Positions 17,536 through 25,926 of a DNA stretch of 64,000 nt are shown piece after piece. Numbering within the stretch: position 1 is the stretch's first letter; the number at the start of each line of letters is the position of its first letter. Below the pieces are notes generated by a model. It did no database searches, was not told the DNA's origin, and saw only the letters and a list, made by a program, of their open reading frames with translations. The DNA comes from Kitasatospora paranensis (GTDB lineage: Bacteria; Actinomycetota; Actinomycetes; Streptomycetales; Streptomycetaceae), in contig NZ_BAABKV010000001.1 in the NCBI RefSeq assembly GCF_039544005.1, positions 7,998,001 to 8,062,000 of the forward strand, read 5' to 3'. Position numbers and translations under genes: made by a program.

Positions 17536-17564
17536 CTTGCTGTACAAGACTCTTGCCATGCAAG
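17536..17564 (+). promoter_or_regulatory. Tandem CTTG-N5-CAAG operators at the PadR start
   Basis: Two 13-bp palindromes of identical architecture, CTTGCTGTACAAG (17536-17548) and CTTGCCATGCAAG (17552-17564), are spaced 16 bp centre to centre. The second covers the ATG of the PadR gene. This is a convincing autoregulatory operator: bound repressor would block both initiation and elongation. Confidence 0.65.
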
Positions 17565-17959
17565 ATAGTCGGGTGGAAGACGCCGAGGCCCCCGACGACA
17601 TCGGTGCGCCCCGGGCACAGTGGCTGCGCGGCGTGCTGGACATGTGCCTGCTCGCCGTCATCGCCGAACAGCCTGTCTACGGATACGAGATGACCGTCCG
17701 CCTTGCCGACGCCGGACTCGCCGTGGCGAGCGGATCCATCTACCCGGCCCTCGGGCGGCTGCGGAGCAGGGAGTTGGTGGAGGTGTTCCGCCGCCCCGGC
17801 GACGGCGGCCCCGACCGCACCTACTACCGACTCAGCCCCCGCGGCACGGAGGCACTGGGCGCTTGGGGGCAGGAGTGGCGCCGGTTCGCGCAGGGGGTCG
17901 GCACATTGGTGGCGGGAGAGCCGGACACCCGGCAGAGCGGAGCGGACCGTGAGCAGTGA
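17558..17959 (+). CDS. PadR-family transcriptional regulator
   Basis: A 133-residue winged-helix regulator from ATG 17558, with LDMCLLAVIAEQPVYGYEM, GSIYPALGRLRSRELVEVF and RTYYRLSPRGTEALGAW. The start was chosen because the PadR fold begins about 25 residues later and the operator palindrome overlaps this codon; an upstream extension to 17372 would translate the control region. It overlaps the following membrane protein gene by 11 bp, the usual PadR/membrane-protein pairing. Confidence 0.88.
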   Translation: MQDSRVEDAEAPDDIGAPRAQWLRGVLDMCLLAVIAEQPVYGYEMTVRLADAGLAVASGSIYPALGRLRSRELVEVFRRPGDGGPDRTYYRLSPRGTEALGAWGQEWRRFAQGVGTLVAGEPDTRQSGADREQ

Positions 17960-18626
17960 CGTGCTGGCCCAGGCGCGCAGGACGTGGCGACGGCTGGGAG
18001 TGCCGAGGCAGGCCGCCGGTGAGATGGCGGAGGAGCTGGCCGCGGACCTCGCGGCCGCGGCGGCCGACGGTCGCTCCGCCGCCGAGTACGTCGGTGGCGA
18101 CGCCGTCGCCCTGGCCCGGACGTGGGCCGCGGCGCGCGGTCTCGTCCGTCCGAGGATGACCCTTCTCCCGGTCGCCGCCGCGGCCGTGCTCGGCGCGCTG
18201 CCCGGTGGGTTCACCGGGCTCTTCTGGGCCTTCGCCCCCGGCTCGGCCTTCCCTTCGTTCCTGCTCGGGCACCCCACTGCGGCCGGGGCTCTGCCCCAGC
18301 CCGCCTGGGCGGCCGTCGCCCTGTACCTGGCCTCGGCAGCGGCAGGCTACGCGGGCTCGCTCGCCGCCGTCTCCGCCGTGCTGCGCCACCGTGCGGACCC
18401 GTGCCGGCGGCCGACTGTGCGGGCGCTGGCCGCGGCCCTGCCGGGCGTGGGTGCGCTGGCGGCCGCCGGTGGCATCGGTCTCGCCGGAGCCCTGGACTTC
18501 CAGCTGTCCGCCTTCCGGCCGGTGTGCCTGGTGGTGGTGCTGGTCACGGCCGCCGGTGCGGCGGCCGTCCGCGCGGCAGTGGTGCTGCGCGCCGGGGCGG
18601 GGCGCACGGCGGTCCCGCTCCCGTGA
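17949..18626 (+). CDS. Membrane protein translationally coupled to PadR
   Basis: It starts at GTG 17949 inside the PadR gene and gives 225 residues. The first 70 are cytosolic and helical (ARRTWRRLGVPRQAAGEMAEE), like the HAAS/DUF1700 regions often found beside PadR regulators, followed by four or five hydrophobic segments. No enzyme or transporter motif is visible. A role in membrane or envelope stress is possible but is inference only. Confidence 0.75.
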   Translation: MSSDVLAQARRTWRRLGVPRQAAGEMAEELAADLAAAAADGRSAAEYVGGDAVALARTWAAARGLVRPRMTLLPVAAAAVLGALPGGFTGLFWAFAPGSAFPSFLLGHPTAAGALPQPAWAAVALYLASAAAGYAGSLAAVSAVLRHRADPCRRPTVRALAAALPGVGALAAAGGIGLAGALDFQLSAFRPVCLVVVLVTAAGAAAVRAAVVLRAGAGRTAVPLP

Positions 18627-18645
18627 CCCGCCGCTCCGCGGACGG

Positions 18646-19590
18646 TCAGGGCAGTGGCGGCTCGTCCCTCAGCTGGTCGGCGAGCGCCGACAGTGCCGCG
18701 CCGAGGGGCAGGGCCGCCCTGGTCGTTGCGTAGGGGTCGCCACGGGTCGCGCCCTGGTTCACGATCGCGACCGGCTTGCCGGTCCGCGCCGCGTGCCGGA
18801 CGAAGCGCAGGCCCGACATCACCGTGAGCGACGACCCGAGGACGAGCAGGGCGCGGGCGCCGTCGACCAACTCGTAGCACCGCTCGACCCGCTGCTTGGG
18901 GACGCTCTCGCCGAAGAACACCACGTCCGGCTTGAGGACTCCGCCGCAGGCCTCGCACGGTGCGATGCGGAAGTCGTCCACCAGCGCGGCCGGCAGCTCG
19001 ACGTCGCCGTCCGGATTGACGTGGGAGCCGTCGTCCCGGAAGGCGCTGTTCAGTGCGTGCAGACGCCCGGCGAGGTCCTCGCGCGCACTGGTGCGCCGGC
19101 AGTCCAGGCAGATCACCCGGTCGAGTCCGCCGTGCAGTTCGACCGCGTCGAGCGTGCCGGCGGCGCGGTGCAGGCCGTCCACGTTCTGGGTGATCACGGC
19201 GGAGACGTGGCCGGACCGGCGCAGCCGTTCGACCGCCCGGTGCCCCGCATTGGGCTCCGCCCGGGCGATCGCCCGCCAGCCCGCGTGGCTGCGCGCCCAG
19301 TACCGTCGGCGCCCCTCCTCGCTCGACGTGAACTCCTGGTACGTCATCGGCGTGTGGCGGCGCAGGCTCCCCGTGGCGCCCCGGTAGTCGGGAATGCCGG
19401 ACTCGGTGGACAGCCCGGCGCCGCTCAGGACCGCCACGTTCCGTCCGGCGAGCAGCCGTCCGATCTCGTCCAGCGCCGCGATCGAGGGCGTGGCCGGTGG
19501 CGGGTTCGTGGCCGGTGGCAGGGTCGGTGTCGCGCTGTGCGGTACGGCGCCGGCGGCCGCCGGGTCGTCGGGCATCCGGTGCATGGCCAT
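18646..19590 (-). CDS. Sir2-family NAD-dependent protein deacylase
   Basis: A 314-residue sirtuin. After a Pro-rich N-terminus it shows the NAD-binding motifs GAGLSTESGIPDYRG and TQNVDGLH, the catalytic His in ELHGGLDRV, and two Cys pairs for zinc (CLDC and CEAC). VVFFGESVP and VLGSSLTV complete the Rossmann part. These enzymes remove acyl groups from lysines using NAD. It converges with the PadR-linked gene and is followed on the same strand by the methionine aminopeptidase region. Confidence 0.92.
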   Translation of the reverse strand: MAMHRMPDDPAAAGAVPHSATPTLPPATNPPPATPSIAALDEIGRLLAGRNVAVLSGAGLSTESGIPDYRGATGSLRRHTPMTYQEFTSSEEGRRRYWARSHAGWRAIARAEPNAGHRAVERLRRSGHVSAVITQNVDGLHRAAGTLDAVELHGGLDRVICLDCRRTSAREDLAGRLHALNSAFRDDGSHVNPDGDVELPAALVDDFRIAPCEACGGVLKPDVVFFGESVPKQRVERCYELVDGARALLVLGSSLTVMSGLRFVRHAARTGKPVAIVNQGATRGDPYATTRAALPLGAALSALADQLRDEPPLP

Positions 19591-19671
19591 GCTGAAAGCC
19601 TAAGGGGCGGCACCGGAAAGCCTTCGGGGAGAGCGGCCGAGGCCGGCTGCCGCCGGTGAGCGCATCCGGGG

Positions 19672-20438
19672 TCAGGGCAGGGTGAGGATGCGGGGGCCGT
19701 CCGCGGTGACGGCGACGGTGTGCTCGATGTGGGCGGCCCGGCTGCCGTCGGTGGTGCGCAGGGTCCATCCGTCCGGGTCGGTGCGGTAGTCGTTGTGTCC
19801 GCCCGCCATGAGCATGGGTTCGATGGCGAGGGTCAGGCCGTGGCGCAGGGGAAGCCGCGGCCGGGCCGTCCGTGGTTGGGGACGTGCGGGTCCTCGTGCA
19901 TCCGGCGCCCGATGCCGTGGCCACCGAAGTCGGTCGGCATGCCGCAGCCGGCCCTGCGGGCGACCGTGCCGACGGCGTGGGCGATGTCGCCGATGCGATG
20001 GCCGACGGTGGCGGCGGCGATGCCGGCGTCCAGGGCCTGCTGGGTGGCGGCGATGAGTTCCAGGTCGGCGGGGCGAGCGGTGCCGACGGTGAAGCTGATC
20101 GCGGCGTCGCCCGTCCAGCCGTCGAGTCGGGCTCCGCAGTCGATGCTGACCAGGTCTCCGTCGTGCAGGCGCTGGTCGCCGGGGATGCCGTGCACGACGG
20201 CGTCGTTCACGGAGGCGCAGATCACCGCGGGGAAGGGGTCGGGGGCGAAGGACGGCTGATAGCCCAGGAACGGGGAGTGCGCCCCGGCCTCGGCCAGGAC
20301 GGTGCGGGCGGCTTCGTCGAGCTCCCGCAGACGGACTCCCACGCCTGCCGCCTCGCGGACGGCTGCGAGCGCGTGGGCCACGACGCGCCCGGCCTCTCGC
20401 ATCGCCTCCAGTGCCGTGTCGGTCTTGATCTCCACCAT
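19672..20438 (-). CDS. map: Type I methionine aminopeptidase (frameshifted)
   Basis: The first 190 residues are normal: VVHGIPGDQRLHDGDLVSID, DGWTGDAAISF (metal-binding Asp residues) and HGIGRRMHEDPHVPNHGRP. Near 19848 the frame is lost at GGCTTCCCCTGCGCC. With one additional C it continues LRHGLTLAIEPMLMAGG and HIEHTVAVTADGP, restoring both metal-binding Glu residues, to the stop at 19672. The full length of about 255 residues is normal. The enzyme removes N-terminal Met from nascent proteins. It is divergent from a small HTH gene; this pairing recurs in streptomycetes (from memory), so the gene is likely a second map copy. Confidence 0.85.
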
Positions 20439-20472
20439 GGGTCGTGACTCTCCTGCGGTGCGGCGTTGTCCA

Positions 20473-20494
20473 ATACTTATACCGGTATTAGTAT
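20473..20494. promoter_or_regulatory. 22-bp near-perfect palindrome between map and HTH gene
   Basis: Positions 20473-20483 (ATACTTATACC) mirror 20484-20494 (GGTATTAGTAT) with only one mismatched pair (20478/20489). It is AT-rich in otherwise GC-rich DNA and lies between the divergent starts at 20438 and 20502, so it is a likely operator for the HTH protein controlling both genes. Confidence 0.65.
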
Positions 20495-20501
20495 CACGGA
20501 C

Positions 20502-20786
20502 ATGGTGAGAGTTCCCTTGACCCCGGAAGAGCGGCAGCGCGGAGAGCGCTTCGGGGCGCTGCTCCGGCAGGCCCGCGGTGACCGCAGCATGGTGGACGTG
20601 GCAGCGGCGGCCGGGGTGTCCGCGGAGACCCTCCGCAAGATCGAGACCGGCCGGGCCCCGACCCCGGCCTTCTTCACCGTGGCGGCCCTGGCCTACGCAC
20701 TGGGCCTGTCGCTGGACGACCTGGTCGCCGCCTGCGCCGAGGGCGTCGAGGACACCGATCGCGGCGTTCAGGCAGTCTCGGCGTGA
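20502..20786 (+). CDS. Small XRE-type helix-turn-helix regulator
   Basis: A 94-residue protein; ATG 20502 was preferred because it follows the palindrome, though an in-frame TTG at 20466 exists. The XRE domain is clear: RFGALLRQARGDRSMVDVAA, AAGVSAETLRKIETGRAPTP and LAYALGLSLDDLVAACAE. It probably binds the upstream palindrome and regulates itself and the divergent methionine aminopeptidase gene. Confidence 0.85.
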   Translation: MVRVPLTPEERQRGERFGALLRQARGDRSMVDVAAAAGVSAETLRKIETGRAPTPAFFTVAALAYALGLSLDDLVAACAEGVEDTDRGVQAVSA

Positions 20787-20889
20787 ATACCGGACCTGTG
20801 GGCTTGCAGGACGGACGGCTGATCGGCCCGCCCAGTGCTGCTCCGCGGACGTTCGTGGCGTGCGTCGGCCGGGCGACTATGATCCATCC

Positions 20890-21434
20890 ATGATCGATCC
20901 GGCCGACGTCGACGACCGCTTCGGGCGCCTGGCGGCGGAGTACGGCCTCCGGCGGACGGCCGCACACGGGACGGTCGTTCGCCGGGAGTGCTACGAGGAC
21001 GACGCGTTCGATCTCCGTCCGCTGCACTACGAGCGGAACCTGAGCCGTCCGGGTCGTCGTCTCGCGGAGCGGCCGGACCTGGCGCGAGACCATGTCCGGC
21101 TCGGGTTCACCGCGGACGACCGCCTGGTGGTCAAGCTCGAGTACAGCGGATTCCTGGGTGCGACTACGCCGACGACCGGGTGACGCGCGTGGTGACCCAC
21201 CACGGGGAGCGCCAGTCCGCACTCCTGGGCCCGCTCAGGCCCTTTGCGGTCATCGATGCCGCCTACGACGAGAGCGGTCTGGCCCGCCTGGAGTCCTCCG
21301 ATCCCCGAGGCCGCGCGGAGGTGACCCACGAACGCCCACCGACCGGCTTCACCGTTGCGGACGCCTGGCGGACTGTTCGGAACGAACTGCTCCACCGACA
21401 CCGCCGCCTCGGCGACCTTCCGCACCGCGCCTGA
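20890..21434 (+). CDS. Conserved hypothetical protein (frameshifted)
   Basis: ATG 20890 has TATGAT six bases upstream, so it is probably leaderless. The first frame reads MIDPADVDDRFGRLAAEYGL to EYSGFLG. At about 21160, in TTCCTGGGTGCGAC, a G appears missing; with it the second frame continues CDYADDRVTRVVTHHGERQS to LLHRHRRLGDLPHRA. The joined protein has about 180 residues and looks like a single alpha/beta domain. No family was recognised. Confidence 0.6.
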
Positions 21435-21480
21435 CAAGGGCTGCCCGGGGAGCACACCGGAGGAGCCGCGGATGGGGACG

Positions 21481-22941
21481 TCAGGGCCGGTTCGGTACGA
21501 GGGGGCCGGCCGCCGGGTCTCCCGTCGCCTCCACCTCCACCTCCACCTCCACCTCTGCCTCCACCTCCACCTCCACCTCCACCTCTGCCTCCGCCGCTGT
21601 CTGCACCGCAGCGGGCTCGGTGTAGGACGGCAGTTCGCGCATCCGGCGCAGCGGCGACAGGAAGACGGGGAGGAAGGTGAGCGACTGGCCGACCGCCCCG
21701 GCCAGCAGCGTGGCGCGGACGCCGATCGCCGAGCCGAGCAGGCCGCCGAGCAGCGACCCGAAGGGCAGCGTGCCCCAGACCAGGAACCGCATCGTCGCGT
21801 TCATCCGGCCGAGCAGTCCGGGCGGGCACAGCGCCTGCCGGAAACTGACCTGGTTGATGTTGTAGACCATGATGCCCATCCACATCGCGACCTGCGCGAC
21901 CGCGAGCAGCCCCAGCGTCCAGTCACGCTGCACGAACGCGGAGACCAGCGCGCAGGGGCCGGCGACCGTGCTCGCGATCCAGATGGCCGGCCCCTGGCCG
22001 ACCTTCGCCGCGAACCGCCGGGCCACCAGCGCACCGACCAGGCCGCCCGCCGCCGCGGTGGAGGTGAGGAGGCCGATGGCGCCCGGTGAGAGCCGGAGTT
22101 CGCGGGCGAGCAGGACGTAGAAGACGGCCGAGACGATCGAGCCGAAGAGGTTGGCCGAGCTGGTGCACACGGCGATGGCGCGGAGCATCGGGTTGCCGAG
22201 GACGAACCGCAGTCCGTCGCGGATCTCCCGGCGCAGGCCGCGGTCGGGGCCGCGCTCGGGACGCGGCGGCCGGGACTCGATCCGCATCACCCACGCGGCC
22301 GACCACAGGAAGCTCACCGCGTCGACGAGCAGCGCGTACGGAGCGGTGAGTGCCTGGATCAGTGCGCCGCCGAGGCTCGGGCCCGCGATCTGGCTGACCG
22401 AAGCGCTGGCCTGGAGCTTGGCGTTGCCCTCGACCAGCAACTCCCGGGCGATCAGCTGGGGCAGGTAGGACTGGTAGGCCACGTCGAAGAAGACCGTGCT
22501 CGCCCCGGTGGCCAGCGCGACGACGTACAACTGCTCGATCGTCAGCACGCCGAGCAGCTGGGCCACCGGGATCCAGGCCAGCAGGGCGGCCCGCACCAGG
22601 TCGTTGACGATCAGCACCCGGCGGAAGCGCATCCGCTCCACCCACGCGCCGGCCGGCAGGCCCACCGCGACGAACGCCGCGGTCTCGCACGCCGCCAGGA
22701 CCCCGACCTGCCAGGTGTCGGCGTGCAGCACCAGGACGGCGACGAGCGGAAGCGCCAACTGGCCGACCGTCGTTCCGAACTGGCTGATCGTCTCGCCGGC
22801 CCACAGCCGGCGGAAGTCGGCGTGCCGCCGGAGTGCGCTTCGGCCGGTCCGCCGGTCGTCCGGGCATGCGGCAGAGGACTCGGGTGGGCATGCGGGCGAG
22901 GGCTCGGGCGAGGGCTCGGGCGAGGGCTCGGGAATCGTCAT
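21481..22941 (-). CDS. MFS exporter with acidic repeat tail
   Basis: About 486 residues from ATG 22941. The N-terminal tail is a (SPEP)n repeat, followed by 12 predicted helices of the MFS_3 type (WAGETISQFGTTVGQLALPL at the start, FFDVAYQSYLPQL, and the mid-loop RFAAKVGQG). It probably exports small molecules by proton antiport. The C-terminal tail is an (EV)n/(EA)n repeat encoded by a CTCCAC minisatellite. An extension to TTG 22977 would cross the operator, so it was rejected. The divergent ArsR-type regulator is the likely repressor. Confidence 0.88.
   Translation of the reverse strand: MTIPEPSPEPSPEPSPACPPESSAACPDDRRTGRSALRRHADFRRLWAGETISQFGTTVGQLALPLVAVLVLHADTWQVGVLAACETAAFVAVGLPAGAWVERMRFRRVLIVNDLVRAALLAWIPVAQLLGVLTIEQLYVVALATGASTVFFDVAYQSYLPQLIARELLVEGNAKLQASASVSQIAGPSLGGALIQALTAPYALLVDAVSFLWSAAWVMRIESRPPRPERGPDRGLRREIRDGLRFVLGNPMLRAIAVCTSSANLFGSIVSAVFYVLLARELRLSPGAIGLLTSTAAAGGLVGALVARRFAAKVGQGPAIWIASTVAGPCALVSAFVQRDWTLGLLAVAQVAMWMGIMVYNINQVSFRQALCPPGLLGRMNATMRFLVWGTLPFGSLLGGLLGSAIGVRATLLAGAVGQSLTFLPVFLSPLRRMRELPSYTEPAAVQTAAEAEVEVEVEVEAEVEVEVEVEATGDPAAGPLVPNRP
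21528..21594. repeat. CTCCAC minisatellite inside the MFS gene
   Basis: Repeats of the hexamer CTCCAC, interrupted by CTCTGC, form two near-identical blocks of about 30 bp. On the minus strand they encode alternating Glu-Val and Glu-Ala residues in the exporter C-terminus. The unit is a multiple of three, so copy-number changes keep the frame. Confidence 0.75.
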
Positions 22942-22957
22942 GGGGACTACCGTGGGA

Positions 22958-22983
22958 AAGTGATTGGGTTTTGTCAATCACTT
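22958..22983. promoter_or_regulatory. Perfect 9-bp inverted repeat (ArsR-type operator)
   Basis: AAGTGATTG at 22958-22966 is mirrored by CAATCACTT at 22975-22983 with an 8-bp spacer. It is centred between the divergent exporter (start 22941) and winged-helix regulator (start 23017) and is AT-rich for this genome. TTGACA on the minus strand (22977-22972) overlaps it and could be the exporter -35 box. Confidence 0.65.
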
Positions 22984-23016
22984 GGTCTCCCGGCGGTCTT
23001 CAGTAGGCTGCAGGCC

Positions 23017-23514
23017 ATGACCGAACGCCGGCCGGCGACCGACGCCGAGGCGAAGGCGCTGGCCTCCGCGCTCCGCCTCCGGATCCTGCGCATCTGCCTC
23101 GGCGAGGCGCACACCAACCAGGAGATCGCGGCGATCCTCGGCTGCGCCCCGGCCACCGTGCTGCACCACACCAGGACACTGGTGCGCACCGGCTTCCTGG
23201 CGGCCCAGGAGGAGCGACGCGGCGCGCGCGGCGCACGGGAGATCCCCTACCTGGCGACGCGGAAGTCGTGGCAGCTCGATTCGGCCGCACACGACCGGTC
23301 GGTGCTCGACGCGTTCCTGCAGGAGCTGGCGCTGACCCCCGCGGCCGAGGTCGACAGCACCCGGCTCGGGCTGCGCCTGCCTCCGGCGGAGATGGAGGAC
23401 TTCCGGAGGCGGCTCGGCGCCCTGCTGGAGGAGTTCGCCGCCCGCCCGGACGACCCGGCCGCGCCCGCCTGGTCGCTCTTCCTGGTGGTGCACCCCGACC
23501 CGAACCGGCCCTGA
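23017..23514 (+). CDS. ArsR-type winged-helix regulator
   Basis: A 165-residue protein. The N-terminal domain has SALRLRILRICLGEAHTNQE, the recognition region GCAPATVLHHTRTLVRTGFL and a wing; the C-terminal half is helical and may dimerise or sense a ligand (LRLPPAEMEDFRRRLGALLE). No Cys-rich metal site is visible. TAGGCT lies 7 nt before the ATG, so the mRNA is probably leaderless. It is divergent from the MFS exporter gene with a clear operator between them. Confidence 0.85.
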   Translation: MTERRPATDAEAKALASALRLRILRICLGEAHTNQEIAAILGCAPATVLHHTRTLVRTGFLAAQEERRGARGAREIPYLATRKSWQLDSAAHDRSVLDAFLQELALTPAAEVDSTRLGLRLPPAEMEDFRRRLGALLEEFAARPDDPAAPAWSLFLVVHPDPNRP

Positions 23515-23588
23515 CCCCCGGACCGCTAGCCCGCCCCCGGACCGCGACCCTGACGCGCGGACCGCGGGGCGCGGCGCCGGCTGCCGGC

Positions 23589-24410
23589 TCAGACCGCCCT
23601 GCGGTAGAGCCACACGCCGAGCGGGGCGAACACGGCGATGATCCCGGCGTCCCAGGCGAGCGCCTGCCAGACGGCGCTGGTGGCCGGGCCGCCGAGCACC
23701 AGCACCCGGACGGCCTCTGCCGTCTTGGAGACCGGTTGGTGGGCCGCGAAGGCCTGCAGCCAGCCGGGCATGGTGCTGACCGGGACGAACGCCGCCGAGG
23801 CGAAGACGAGCGGGGCGAGGATCGGGAAGGCCGCCGCCTGGGCGGTCTCCGGGTCGCCGACGGCCATCCCCACCACGGCGAAGATCCACGACATGGCGAG
23901 GCCGAACGCGAGGACGAGCAGGATCCCGCCCAGGAAGGCCGGGACACCTGCGTGGATCCGGAAGCCGATGGCGAAGCCGACCGCGGTCATCAGTGCCACC
24001 ACGAACACGTTCCGGGCCAGATCGGCCGTCGTCCTGCCGACGAGCACGGCCGAGCGGGCCATCGGCAGGGATCTGAACCGCTCCATCAGCCCGGTCTGCA
24101 TGTCCGTCGCCAGGCCGATCGCCGTGTTCATGGCCCCGAAGACCGCGGTCTGGACGAAGATGCCGGGGATCAGGAAGTCGGCGTACGACACCCCGTTCAG
24201 GGCCGGGGCGACGACGCCGCCGAAGACGTAGCGGAACATCAGCACGAAGACCAGCGGCTGGATGGTCGAGAAGACCAGCAGCCGGGGCACCCGCCGCAGG
24301 GCGATCAGGTTGCGCCACGCCACGGCGAGGCCGTCGCGCGCCATCGCGGCGATCGACAGGCCCCGCCGGGCCGGGCTCAGCGGGCTGACGGAGACGGCGG
24401 GAGCGGTCAT
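23589..24410 (-). CDS. ABC-2 type permease, DrrB-like
   Basis: A 273-residue membrane protein with a cytosolic N-terminus, six hydrophobic segments and the ABC-2 pattern (STIQPLVFVLMFRYVFGG, FLIPGIFVQTAVFGAMNTAI, ERFRSLPMARSAVLVGR). This is the membrane half of a daunorubicin-resistance-type exporter. Its ATG overlaps the stop of the ATPase gene (ATGA), so the two are co-translated and probably form a 2+2 complex exporting a lipophilic compound. Confidence 0.9.
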   Translation of the reverse strand: MTAPAVSVSPLSPARRGLSIAAMARDGLAVAWRNLIALRRVPRLLVFSTIQPLVFVLMFRYVFGGVVAPALNGVSYADFLIPGIFVQTAVFGAMNTAIGLATDMQTGLMERFRSLPMARSAVLVGRTTADLARNVFVVALMTAVGFAIGFRIHAGVPAFLGGILLVLAFGLAMSWIFAVVGMAVGDPETAQAAAFPILAPLVFASAAFVPVSTMPGWLQAFAAHQPVSKTAEAVRVLVLGGPATSAVWQALAWDAGIIAVFAPLGVWLYRRAV

Positions 24411-25516
24411 GGCGTGTCCTCGGGGGCCGAGCGGGCGGTCTGGCGGGCGGAGTCCGCGGAGGTGCCGGGCGCGCTGCCGGGCGAGGCGCCCGGCCCGGTG
24501 CCTCCGGACGTGTCCTGGGGACCGGCCGCGGAGGTCGGGCCGGCTCCGGAGGTCGGGGCGGCTCCGGTGGCAGGGGCGGCCGCAGTGCGGTGGCCGGTGA
24601 GGGCCAGGAAGACGTCGTCCAGGCTGGATTCCCGGACCGCCACCGAACGCGGCACGAGGCCGTTGGCGTCCAGGACGTGCAGCACGTCGAGCAGCAGCGC
24701 GGAACCGTCCCGGGAGGCCATCCTCAGCCGGGTGCCCTCCCGCTCCGGCACCTCGGGGAAGCGCCCGGTGAGCACGGACGCCGCCTGCACGGCCCGCGCC
24801 TCCGCGGCCATGTCCAGCTCGACGACCGTGTTGCCGAGCCGCGCCTTGAGGGCGGCGGGGGTGTCGTCCACGATGATCCGGCCCTCGTCGACCACGGCGA
24901 CCCGCTCGGCGAGCCGGTCGGCCTCCTCCAGGTACTGGGTGGTGAGCAGGACGGTCGTCCCGTCCCGGACGAGTTCGCGGATCAGTTCCCACAGGGCGTT
25001 GCGGCTCTGCGGGTCGAGACCGGTGGTCGGCTCGTCCAGGAACAGCACCGGCGGGTCGGGGACGAGGGCTGCGGCGACGTCCAGGCGGCGGCGCATGCCG
25101 CCGGAGTAGGTGCGCACCGGGCGGTCGGCGGCCCCGGCCAGGTCGAAACGGTCGAGGAGCTCGCCGGCGCGCGGCCGGATCCGGGGGCGGTGGAGGTGGG
25201 TGAGCTTGCCGATGAGGCGCAGGTTCTCCCGGCCGGTGAGGTTCTGGTCCACCGCGGCGTACTGCCCGGCCAGCCCGATCAGCCGCCGGACGGCCTGCGG
25301 CTCGCGCACCACGTCGCGTCCGAGCACCTCGGCGTGCCCGCCGCTGGGGCGGAGAATGGTGGTGAGGATCCTGATGGTGGTGCTCTTGCCGGCACCGTTG
25401 GGCCCGAGGAGGCCGAAGACCGAGCCCGGCGGCACCTCGAAGTCCACCCGGTCGAGCGCGACCACCGGCCCGAACCGCTTGCTCAGACCGACGACGCTGA
25501 TCGCTGGCTGCTCCAT
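24407..25516 (-). CDS. ABC transporter ATPase, DrrA-like
   Basis: A 369-residue ATPase from ATG 25516. Walker A is GPNGAGKST, the signature region is TYSGGMRRRLDVAAALV, and Walker B is VLFLDEPTTGLDP, with LTTQYLEEADRLAERVAVVD following. The C-terminal accessory domain typical of DrrA proteins is followed by an unusually long Gly/Ala/Pro/Thr-rich tail of about 60 residues. An upstream extension of the frame to 25825 is non-coding. Paired with the overlapping permease gene. Confidence 0.9.
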   Translation of the reverse strand: MEQPAISVVGLSKRFGPVVALDRVDFEVPPGSVFGLLGPNGAGKSTTIRILTTILRPSGGHAEVLGRDVVREPQAVRRLIGLAGQYAAVDQNLTGRENLRLIGKLTHLHRPRIRPRAGELLDRFDLAGAADRPVRTYSGGMRRRLDVAAALVPDPPVLFLDEPTTGLDPQSRNALWELIRELVRDGTTVLLTTQYLEEADRLAERVAVVDEGRIIVDDTPAALKARLGNTVVELDMAAEARAVQAASVLTGRFPEVPEREGTRLRMASRDGSALLLDVLHVLDANGLVPRSVAVRESSLDDVFLALTGHRTAAAPATGAAPTSGAGPTSAAGPQDTSGGTGPGASPGSAPGTSADSARQTARSAPEDTP

Positions 25517-25926
25517 GGACCGTCCTCCACACGACGTGGCGGGTCGAGCCGTCCTGCGAGCCATTCTCGCCCCGGCCGGTGCCTGCCGCCGTCCGGGGCG
25601 CCGCGCCGCCAGTCCGGCGGGGGCGGGGTCACCGAGTGCCGGGTCCGAGCGCCGGGTCCGAGCGCCGGGTTCGAGCGAAGCCCGGTCCGCGGGGAGGGAC
25701 GGACTCCGGGGCGCGATTGTCCCTGATGACTCACCCTGTCGTGCGTGGGACAACGTGATCCGCTCGAAAGGGTGATCCACCGTCCCCGCCCCCGGCAGGC
25801 GCACCCGCTGCCCTGCCACGATCACCTCGCCGGTGGGCGTTCACGACCGGCCCTGCCGCGCCGCCCGTCCGAGCACCTCCGGACGATCCGCTGCGGCCGG
25901 GGCCGGTCCGGGGAAGGGAGGCCGAC
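25517..25926. other. Divergent intergenic region (ABC exporter / DRE-TIM gene)
   Basis: About 410 bp without a credible gene. It contains three imperfect copies of GAGCGCCGGGTCC around 25637-25678, two interlocking 7-bp inverted repeats at 25717-25775, and a strong ribosome site (AAGGGAGG, ending near 25921) for the DRE-TIM gene. Promoters for both directions must lie here but none is clear. Confidence 0.4.
25717..25775. promoter_or_regulatory. Interlocking inverted repeats (possible pseudoknot or double operator)
   Basis: TTGTCCC (25717-25723) pairs with GGGACAA (25747-25753), and TCACCCT (25731-25737) pairs with AGGGTGA (25769-25775). The second pair starts inside the first loop, giving an H-type pseudoknot topology if transcribed, or two overlapping operators at the DNA level. 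It lies about 150 bp before the DRE-TIM start. Seven-base matches can arise by chance. Confidence 0.3.
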
